Shown: piece after piece, positions 1 to 8,356 of the stretch
How the letters are laid out: each line of letters begins with the position of its first letter
Position numbering within the stretch: position 1 is the first letter of the stretch
Assembly (NCBI GenBank): GCA_027943245.1
Contig: JANDJZ010000859.1
Location: 1-15,029, forward strand
Origin: Acanthamoeba sp. SK_2022b
Lineage: Eukaryota > Discosea > Longamoebia > Acanthamoebidae
Length of the DNA: 15,029 nucleotides
Reading direction: 5' to 3'
Position numbers and translations under genes: made by a program
The notes under the pieces: generated by a model
What the model was told of the DNA's origin: nothing
Database searches by the model: none
Seen by the model: only the letters and a program-made list of their open reading frames with translations

Positions 1-1664
1 GGCGAAGAGCAAGCCAACGGCGACAGCGACGATGGCGCAGAGGGAGACGACCACGAGGGCGACGTCGGCAGCAAGGAAGCGTCAGCGGAGGAGGAGGAGG
101 AGGAGGAGGAGGCCTGCTTGGCGAGCGGTGACGACGAGGGCGAGGGCGAGGAGGAGAAGGAGGCGAAGAGGGAGGTGGGAACGAATGAGGATGATGAGGA
201 GGAGGAGGAGCGGAGGGAGGTGGGCGAGATGGGCGCGCGGATGGGAGAGAGGGGAGGGGAGGGGGTGGGCGATGGCGGCGTGGACAGGGAGAAGGCGGGC
301 GCCGGCAGTCCCGCCTGCGGCGGAGGAGACGGCGAGCGGCGCAGGTGGGAGGCGAGCGGGGACGAGGTGGAGGTGAGGAGGATCGACGACAGCGAGGTCA
401 TCGACAGCGAGAGATTGGTTTCTTCGTCGTCGTCCTCGAATGCGTAGACGTCGTACTTGAGATGTGGCTCTCCCCCACTTTCCTCGACGACGGCGCCGCC
501 GCCGCCGCCCTCTATCTGGCCGTGATCGTTCACCGGCCGGGGCGCAACGCCCATGCCCTTGGAGACATCCAGGGGCGATGGCGACCATGACGACGACGAT
601 GACGACGCGGGCGACGGGGAGGCAGACGGGGGAGGGAGGGCGCCGTCGGGCAAGGATTGCGGGAGGGCGGGCGTGTGGAGGGCCGGGTTGAGGGCAAGGG
701 CGCGCGCGTACTTTTCGCCGGAGAGCTGGAACAGCCTCTCGGCCTCCTCGCCCGCCTTGGCCCTCGCCTGCTCGTAGAGCACGTCGCCCCAGCTGTAGAA
801 CGCCTGCACGCGCGAGGGCTCGCGTGAGGCGTCTAGGGAGTGGGAGAGGCGCGCGTAGGGAGTCACGCCCACCACCACCACCATCTCACTCCCCCCCCCC
901 AATCCCGAGGCGCGGGTGGTGTACCTGCCACAGGTCAGGCCGCAGTTCGGTGGCCGCGGAGTAGGTGGCGGCGGCGAGAAGGTACAGGCGGGCCCTGCAC
1001 CCGCACACGTGTGCCCCGCCGAGCACCGGTGAGCCACCACGCCGCGGGCGGCGATAGAGAGCGTGGGAGTCGCATGCGAACCTTTCCTCGGCGGTCTGGT
1101 CGGCGGCGAGGCGGTGCAGGAGCTCGCCGAGCTTGGTGAGGGAGAGGGTGCAGCGCATCTGCTGGTACTTGTCGATGGCGTTCCACACGAGCCTGTCGCG
1201 CTCCTGGCCCGCCTTGGTCTTCATCTGCTCGCACAGCCCGTCGCCCCAGTTCTTGAGGATGAGCTGGTTGTCGGGCATCGACGACAGCGCCGTATCGAAC
1301 TTGGCCATGGCCAGGTTGAACAGCCGATCTGGATAACCCCCCCCCCCAACCAAGCAACCAACCAACCAACCACCAATCACACACGTGTTGGCGCGCGTTG
1401 GGACAAGCAGCAGCAGGGGAGGAGGGGCAGGTGTCTGGTGTACCGGACTCCTCGCCCTTGGTGTTCATGGCCTGAATGCAGAGGGCCGCGCCCTCGGCGT
1501 GTGAGATGATGTCCATGTGCTTGGCCTTGGCCGAGATCTTCAGCAGATCCGGATACACCAACTCGAGCGAATCCGGGTTCATCGACAACTTGGGGCGAGG
1601 GAAAAAGAGAGAGGAGGGGGGGGTGAGCCTTCGCCTGCAGGGACGACCGCTTGATGCAGAGGAC

Positions 1665-1759
<95 letters not shown>

Positions 1760-3518
1760 GACATCCCGGAGGGAGGGGAAATGGCCATGTGGAGTACCTG
1801 CTGAAGTGCCTTGGAGGCGATGCGTACGCCCATGATGGTCTGCAGGCGGGTGAAGATGGTGAGCATGCAGGCGTCCTTTTTCAGACTGTAGTCCGCCGCG
1901 GCTTCGTCGGCGGACAGCCCGTTCGCAAACTTGCGGCCGAGCACTCGCTGGAGAGAGAGAGAGAGATGGCCACACGGAGTAAGGAAACGGGGGGGGGGCA
2001 TGTGGGCAGCAAGCTCGCGCGCGCGTTGCATTGCGATACGGACCTTGATCTCGACCTTCCAAAAGTGGTCGGACTCGGGCCGTTTGCCCAGCACGAGGTT
2101 GAAGTAGTCGATGAGCTCGCGGCGATAGGGCTCCTCGGAGGGGAGAGCGGTCTCCTCCATCTTTCGGCGGAGCATCAGCCGGAGGCTGCACTTGATCGCC
2201 CGGCTCAGCATCTCGTTCAGCAGCAGCTGCTTCACTGGCGCAGCGTTCACCAGAAACCGTATGCGGCCCAACTGTTGAGAGGTCATTGGATGAAGGTGAG
2301 GAGGAGGAGAAAGAAGAAGAAGAAGAAGAAGAAGAAGAACAGGGAGGAGGAGAAGAGGAATACGTTTCGCATGTTGACTCCCTCGCGGTGCATGAGCTGG
2401 GTGAGCTTGAGGCCTTTGAGCCTGCGCTCGTCCTGGCCGTCGAGCCAGGCCGCGAAGCGAGGAATCACCTTGCGGTGGAGGCGTTGCGTGGCTTCCACCA
2501 CCTCGCGCTCGTGGACCTCCTTGTGGTGCTGGCCGAACCGGGAGAACGTGTCCGACGACAGTGGCACCGGGTTTTTCTTCACGAACTCGGGTCGCAATAG
2601 GCAGTACAAGTAGCTCGCCTTTGGCGACCTGCCGTGAGTGGACGCGTCCAGTTAAGCAACTGCTTCTAGCGACACACCACACGACACACACACGACACAC
2701 GACACACGACACACGACACACGACACACGACACACGACACACGACACACGACACACGACACACGACACACGACACACGACACACACAGAGAGAGAGACAT
2801 AAATGTATGAGGAGAGCGGTGGGAGGTCATTACCCCTCGGGCATGGCTTCGGGAGGATACACACGAGCAAAGTCTAGAAAGCGTGGGGCATCGCGTGTTG
2901 GCATGACATTTGATTACATGTAATTACGCCTGCCTACGGCAACCAAGGGGGGGAGAGAGAGAGAGAGAGAGAGACATACCGAGCAAATAGTAGCGACCGT
3001 CCTTGCCCTTGTGGCCTTCGATATCGGTGGGCCCTGCACGATTTGTTAAAGAGGAGTGGAAACAACCTCGCGATGGGCGCAGGGGTACCGTAGATGAACT
3101 TGTTGTCGGTTGAACGGCCAGCAATGTGGCCCTTGATGTTGAGCTTCTTGGCGGCGCGTTTCATCATGTGATTCATCGTCGGGTCGTCGGCATGGACAGA
3201 TAACCCGCCATCATTGGACCCTGGGCACTTGAACGTGAGCTGGCGCAGCGCCAGAGGCCAGGGCCAAGCGATGGGTGGCGTTACCGTAGACCAGCCCGCC
3301 GTAGTAAAGCGGAAGAATGCTCATCGCAATCAGCCGGAAGCCCCGATAGTCGATGAGGGTGCAGAGGGGCACGTGGATGCCTTCGATTTGGCACTGGTAG
3401 TAGCCCATGAGACCCTTGAGCTCATGCCCCGCTGAGTGAACCGCGAGAAGAGAGAGAGAGAGAGAGAGAGTGGATAACCTAAGTTGGATATCACCCACCC
3501 ACCCGCACACGCACACGC

Positions 3519-3597
<79 letters not shown>

Positions 3598-4553
3598 AGT
3601 GGGGGAGAGATGTACCGGCTTTAGAGGAGTACTCGTCGCCCGAATAGATCCCCACTGTGTCCACCGCGAACTTGAATAGAATGCCTGTGCAGCGGAACAC
3701 AGGCGGGGGCCACCACGTTTGAGCCACGGCCACGAGGAGACGAAACGGCTTACGCGTCCACCCGCAGGCGCGCAAACACACGCCCGAGAGGAAGAGAGGG
3801 AGAAGGGGGGGGGGCACCTTGGCAGATGTATTTCTCGCCACCGGCAGTGCCCTGGCCAAGAAATCTCATGTGAGCGCAGAGGTCGCACGAGCGGACAGCG
3901 CGGGCAGGTGACGGGGTGATGGGTCATACGCCGATATCGACGGGCTTGATGGTTTTCTGGCCCGAGGGCAGGAAGCGTTCGAGGATGATGATCTTGCCGT
4001 ACGCCTTAGCCACGTACACAAAGTCTTTGCCCATCATCACCATCACCACCACCACCACCACCACCACCACCACCACCACCACCAGAGGACACCCCGTTCA
4101 GCGCTTCGTCGGCACATGCCATCAGTAAGTGCTGAGGAGGAGGAGGAGGAGGAGGAGGACCATGGGCAAGGCTGCTCAGCCTGTTGTAGTGGTCCAGCTT
4201 CCTCTCGTCGCCGCACCGGGCGATGTCGCTCAGGACCGACTGGAACTCTTCGTTCCTGCGCCCCCCCCCCCCCAAGGCTAAGCACGGAGGAGGTGACTGG
4301 ACAGCAAACCGAGTGGATGGCCGCTCGCGCACCAGTTGCGGATGGGGATGCGCTCCTGTGGCTTGAGGTGCACCTCGAGCTTGCCGTACGCCTCGTGGTA
4401 GTACCCGCTGCTTGCACCAACGTTGGTGTAGGGGGTGGCCCCGTCGCATTCGCCGCCGAAGGAGGGGTCGAGCGGTGCAGCGGGATACGACAGGCCATCT
4501 GCTTCGCCGTCTGCATCACTGCTGGCTCCCCCCCTCAGTGGCAGCTCCTCCAT
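1..4553 (-). CDS. CLU (clustered mitochondria/TIF31-like) domain protein with TPR-like repeats, 3' end outside window
   Basis: CLU proteins bind mRNAs of nuclear-encoded mitochondrial proteins and keep mitochondria dispersed in the cytosol (family knowledge). Exons by phase-matched GT-AG joining: 4553-4333, 4255-4161, 4024-3930, 3851-3818, 3684-3616, 3431-3285, 3220-3089, 3033-2980, 2873-2834, 2628-2364, 2271-2044, 1947-1798, 1588-1444, 1328-1082, 994-925, 803-1; about 931 residues in the window. The Clu domain spans about residues 74-300: WNEEFQ, FKFAVDT, DYRGFRLIA, LVYGSNDGG, GKDGRYYLLDFARVYPPE. The family's central helical region follows (LRPEFVKK, LTQLMHREGVNMR, YFNLVLG). TPR-like helices cover about 559-707 (NWGDGLCEQ, AFYSWGDVLYEQ), then a Ser/Pro-rich tail open to the window edge. 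An in-frame TAA lies two codons before the ATG, so this first exon cannot begin further upstream. The CLU-N/GSKIP part usual at the front of CLU proteins is absent. The family call is firm; exact small-exon borders are less so. Confidence 0.85.
1665..1760. repeat. (CA)n then (GA)n microsatellite in a CLU intron
   Basis: About 36 CA units followed directly by about 11 GA units, within the intron 1797-1589 of the CLU gene. On the sense strand this reads as a CT tract followed by a long TG tract. Confidence 0.95.
2308..2339. repeat. (GAA)n microsatellite in a CLU intron
   Basis: About ten GAA units in the intron 2363-2272. On the sense strand it is a (TTC)n pyrimidine tract that may double as the 3' splice-site pyrimidine run. 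Confidence 0.85.
2681..2785. repeat. Heptamer minisatellite (CACGACA)n in a CLU intron
   Basis: Roughly 13 near-perfect copies of a 7-base unit within the intron 2833-2629, followed by a short (GA)n tract. There are no unique spacers between units. Confidence 0.92.
3505..3596. repeat. (GCACAC)n / (CA)n microsatellite in a CLU intron
   Basis: A few GCACAC hexamers pass into about 36 CA units inside the intron 3615-3432, which also holds a (GA)n tract at about 3450-3470. The hexamers look like an older, mutated edge of the dinucleotide array. Confidence 0.93.
4032..4084. repeat. (CAT/CAC) to (ACC)n trinucleotide repeat in a CLU intron
   Basis: A run of ACC units close to the 3' splice site of the intron 4160-4025; on the sense strand it is (GGT)n. 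The same intron carries an (AGG)n run at 4135-4158 next to its donor, so most of this 136-base intron is trinucleotide repeat. Confidence 0.9.
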
Positions 4554-4555
4554 GT

Positions 4556-4561
4556 TTTATT
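4556..4561 (-). terminator. AATAAA hexamer immediately before the CLU start codon
   Basis: AATAAA on the minus strand ends two bases before the CLU ATG at 4553. It may be the polyadenylation signal of the RhoGAP-LIM gene, whose stop is at 4768, or merely the A-rich start context of CLU. The rest of the 4554-4767 spacer holds no other AATAAA that I could see, only an A10 run near 4719-4728. Confidence 0.3.
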
Positions 4562-4767
4562 TGTGCGACGAGCCCGACTGTGCCACGGCCCCAAAGAAGC
4601 AAGGTGGTTGGTGGAGTTCGCGGAAGCGCTGGTGCTCCGAAGGAACGTTACGAGAGCTTTTGGCGGGAAAGAGGTATCGGCCTTAAGGTGTCGCCCGTTT
4701 TGTTGCAGATCAACACCCAAAAAAAAAAGGGCTAGCTATGTACACGCCAAGCGCCAAGGGAGCACTT

Positions 4768-7700
4768 CTACCACTTGTGTTCCGAGCAGTAGGGCATGCC
4801 TTTCTTGTCGTAGAAGTGGTTGGTCGGGAGGAGTGTTTGGCAGGTGCTGCATACGAAGCAGCTCCTGTGCCAGAGCTTTTCCAGAGCCCGAAGGCAGGTG
4901 GTTTCGGTTATCTCCAGGCCACACCTCCCGCACCACCACTGCTGATCGTTGGGCTGGCCCACAACTCCACGGGGATCAGACGTAGTCCCAGTAAGTAGGT
5001 GGGGCGGAGTTCGGCCGGCGTAGCAGTCGCCGCACATGGGGCGACCTTCGACGGAGAAGAGCCCGCTCCCCACCGGGCGGTTGCATCGCTGACACAGAAT
5101 CCCTGACCCCGAGCCTCTGTTGGGCGGCGCCGGCACCTCCGACTGATGGATGTGGGATCCGAGTAGACTGGTGGAGGAGCTGGCGGGCTCCGACGGCTTG
5201 GTTCCGCCCACAGGTGGCGGGCCACTCACACACTTGCCGCAGCGGAGGCCGCCCTCGGGAGAGAGGAAGAAGCTCTCGGGTGCCAGTTGTGACGAGCAGT
5301 CGGCGCACCTGAAGTGCTCCACATGGTAGAGCCTACTCAGCGACGCCACCCGAATAGCTGTACCCGGTATCTCCTGCCGACACGCATGGCACACGCGATC
5401 CGTAGCCGCCGTGGGCTGCGACAGTTGCTGGTGGGCAGGGAGGAAAGTAGGGAGCTCCGGGAGAGGCGGTGCACTGCCAGCGTCGGCGAGGTGCGGCGGC
5501 GGAGGAAGAAGAGGAGGAGAGCTGGCAGCAGGCGGCGTGGAGGGCAGATCGGGAGGCATGCTCAGGGGTGAGGAGGGGAGCAGGTCATCGGGAGGAGGCA
5601 GGTCCGTGGGAGTCTGTTGGCTGATGCTCGAATGCGAGCGACTGGCCTGAGACACTGTACACGTAATGAAAAACACCACGGGGAGAGCACATATTGCGCC
5701 ACAAGGACAGTTAGAGGATTGGCCAACCCGTCTACTGGTGCTGGGCGGTGTGGAGAGTGGAAGCCCACTCCGAGCCTGTACTTGAAAGGCGGGAGGGGGT
5801 ACCTGGGGCGGTGCGTGAGGCGATGGAGAGAGGGAGAGAGGAGGACGTAATGGCCGGGGGAGGACCGAGCGCGAGGCCCTTGATATCGAGCGGCGCGAGC
5901 GCAGCTGGCAATGTCGACGATACCGGCAGTGGGAGAGGGGGGGACGAGCTTGCGTGCGCTCTCTCGCCAGCGCCCACAGACTGCATAGAATCGCACCGCA
6001 GCGAGCCCGACACGACCACTGTTGCGCGTCGCGGGGCGTGCAGGGTCCTGCTCTTGAGCTCGTCGCTGATTCCAAACTGGCGTACTTGTTCTGCCACTCG
6101 GGCCCTCTGCATCCGATATCGCTCGGCGATCTCGTCGTTCTTCTCCCTGGTGGCCCAACGTGCGCACAACATGCCACACAGTAAGTTTTCATATTTGCAG
6201 CCATTTTCTGCGCCTCCTCTGCTTCACCATTCTGCGCCTAGAATGGTGAAGCAGAGGAGGCGCAGAGGGGGTTAGGGCATACCTTTCCATGAGCCTTCGC
6301 TTCCTCTGTTCTTCTCGTTGTTTCTCCAATAGGGCGCGCTTCTGCTCCTCCTTCAGCTCCTTGATCTCGTTATCGAGCAGGACGTTGATCTCGTCCTGCA
6401 GCGACTTGTCCGTGATGGTGGCCTCACCGGCAGCTACTGGGTTAGGGAGGGGGCATAGGAGCGGTTCAGTGGTTTAGCTCTCGGTTTGGGGGAGGGAGAG
6501 CGCATTCGGCACTAAGGAGAGTACCCGAGCCGTAGGTCTCGTCGTCGGGGCTCCCCCAGGGCGGGAACTGCAAGCCGTGGAGGAGGTTGATCAGGAACTG
6601 GCTCTGTAGGTTCATGGTGACCACCATATCGGCCATGGACATGCCCGTTTGCCTAAAGATGGAGGGCGCGAATATGGTGGCGATGTTATCGTGGTCCATC
6701 CGAGTGATCTCCACCACCTCGGGTAGCAGTATCTGCTGCTTCAGATACCTGGGCCCATACAAATGGGAGAAGGGGAGAGGGGAGGTAAGGAGGAGCTGTG
6801 GCGCTGGCGCGCACTGGTGGGACTCGTCCTCACCTCACGATGTAACGCAGCACTCTTCGACTGAGGTCGGGGATCTCGGCGACGAGAGCGACACTGTCCT
6901 CCGCGCTGTCGACGCAGTCGTAACACCGCGGGTAGAACTCCACCGGAATCAAGGGCTCCGCCAGCTCCCTCAAGTGTGAGAGGGTTGAGGAAGTAAGAGA
7001 GAGGCCCGGGTTTACCGCGCGCTGAACACTTCCTCAGCGACGGAGGTGGCGTTCCGCTGGAATGGAAGGCCTACCGTATCCATTGTTTGAAGAGCGTGGC
7101 GGCCAAATGAGGCTCCGTGATGGCGAGCGCCACGGCATAGTTGCCCGAGTTGAGTTCCGCTTCAACCTCGCTCACACTCACCTGTGGTGCCGACACCCTA
7201 TCCCCCACATGGGTGAGACAGAACAACCACCGCCCCGTGCGCCAAGTACTGGAGCACCACGCACAACCACAGCACCTTCACACGCGCGCACACATGAAAG
7301 CAACGCGGCCAAGCCTACCTGAACAGGCCCTGTTTCTTGCAACCGCCCGTGCGGATGATGGCGTCAGCCAAGAGGGTGAGCGGGACTGGCAGCGTTGCGT
7401 CCGGATACGACTCCCGTTGAAACTCCAACGTCTGCGCGCGTGCCAGTCCGGTTCATTTTTCGAGCGAGGACAGGGCGGGATAGGGAGAGGGACCTCTTCG
7501 AGAGTAATGCCAAAGGCGCGCTTCGTCTGCTGGGTCTTGGACACAGTCAGGTGCGATCCCTTGGTGGACCTCCGCCGCTCCAGCTTCGTCTTCTCCTTCT
7601 CTCTCTTCCGCTTCTCTTTCCCCTCCCTCTCCCGCTCCTTCTTCTGCTGCTTTTCCTTCTTCCGCTCGTTCTTCTTTTCCTTGCGGCGTTCGTCGCCTCC

Positions 7701-8140
7701 CTTGCCTCGCGGGGCCATACCAAACAGTCCCATCATCTTCTTGGACCCCCCGACCGCTGTGGTTGCCGTGTCATCCTCCTCGCGACCTGAATCCTTGCGG
7801 CTTTTGAAGAGTTCCCCCAGCCGCGACGCAGACCTGGTCCGCTTGTGGCCTGGTCCCCCCACCTGCCCGTCCTTTGCTGAGGCCACATGGCGCCATTCAC
7901 ACCACGCACCACAGTTGCGGTAAGCGTCTCATCCTCGAGCACTTGTGACCCCCCCATCCATGGGCGCATATGTCCGCCATCAATCTCGTGTGGGGGTTGG
8001 CCGGGCCAGTATCTCTGGCCTGTGGTTTCTAATAATTCTTATTCCCGAGTCTTATCCTTAACGCTGGGAGAGGACGCACTAACGGCCACCTCCGCCTCAG
8101 TGAGGAGATTCTCCACACTCACCGGCTTGGCCTCTTCCAT
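4768..8140 (-). CDS. RhoGAP domain protein with coiled coil and C-terminal LIM zinc fingers
   Basis: RhoGAP domains stimulate GTP hydrolysis by Rho/Rac/Cdc42 GTPases; LIM fingers bind protein partners, often at the actin cytoskeleton. Exons: 8140-8063 (tentative), 7862-7494 (its 5' border tentative), 7431-7319, 7197-7075, 6968-6834, 6748-6525, 6436-6283, 6146-5803, 5654-4768; about 808 residues. A lysine/glutamate-rich basic region precedes the RhoGAP domain (about 143-330): FGITLEE, GLFRVSAPQ with the Arg finger (R187, codon split by an intron), KQWIRELAEPLIP, DNIATIFAPSIF with the conserved Asn. A coiled coil (about 350-425) and a Ser/Pro-rich linker follow. LIM 1 (C602-C655) is C-x2-C-x18-H-x2-H-x2-C-x2-C-x18-C-x2-C. 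A half finger lies at C701-C724. The last LIM (C755-H806) is C-x2-C-x17-H-x2-C-x2-C-x2-C-x17-C-x2-H, two residues before the stop. The start at 8140 is the weakest point; coding is secure from about 7862 down. Confidence 0.83.
6207..6266. repeat. Perfect inverted repeat (27-bp arms, 6-base loop) inside a RhoGAP-LIM intron
   Basis: Bases 6207-6233 are the exact reverse complement of 6240-6266, separated by gcgcct. The intron runs from the donor at 6282 to the acceptor at 6147 (136 bases), so the hairpin fills nearly half of it and starts 16 bases after the donor on the sense strand. It has no coding role in my gene model. Confidence 0.9.
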
Positions 8141-8356
8141 CGAGCTAGGCAATAAACAGCCCAGCTCCTGCCGTGTCCGCGTTCTTGCGAAACCACCACC
8201 CAGTCAATCAGATTGAAATAAGCAAAAGTCGGCGTGCCCTGCACCCGATTACCGTGTAGCCTGGCATTACCGGAATGTCTGTGTTGCCACGGCCGTGGCT
8301 TGCGCCGAAACCCCAAAAAGAAAAGAAAAGAAAAGAGAGATAAATGGGCGGGCGTG
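8141..8356 (-). other. Spacer between SAMHD1 stop and RhoGAP-LIM start
   Basis: This 216-base spacer must hold the SAMHD1 3' end and the RhoGAP-LIM promoter. It has a short AAAAG-repeat tract at about 8315-8336 (TTTTC on the sense strand). I see no AATAAA or TATA box facing the minus strand. If the RhoGAP-LIM start lies elsewhere than 8140, the spacer is longer. Confidence 0.5.

Noticed and set aside
1..447. Open plus-strand frames rich in Glu/Gly or Arg at the left edge
   Set aside because: They are the complement of the Ser/Pro-rich tail of the CLU gene, whose minus-strand frame joins in phase to TPR-like exons; TCC/TCG serine codons read backwards as GGA/CGA-type codons.
1651..1835. Open frames made of Cys-Val or His-Thr repeats over the (CA)n tracts (also near 3500)
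   Set aside because: Translations of dinucleotide repeats in introns; not protein-coding.
2681..2785. Possible CRISPR-like or telomeric array
   Set aside because: The units are 7 bases with no spacers and sit inside an intron; the unit does not match a telomere repeat I know.
6152..6204. Short minus-strand start (MAANMKTYC) just before the coiled-coil exon
   Set aside because: It lies within the hairpin-bearing intron, and the exon joins in phase at 6146 to the upstream coiled coil, so no separate start is needed.
7021..7074. A possible extra mini-exon in the RhoGAP region (AG and GT borders around 7030-7065)
   Set aside because: Joining the flanking exons directly gives KQWIRELAEPLIP, the expected unbroken RhoGAP pattern; including the segment would insert unrelated residues in a conserved helix.
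7395..7790. Leucine/phenylalanine-rich plus-strand frame resembling a membrane protein
   Set aside because: It is the complement of the Lys/Glu/Arg-rich stretch (codons AAG/GAG) ahead of the RhoGAP domain.
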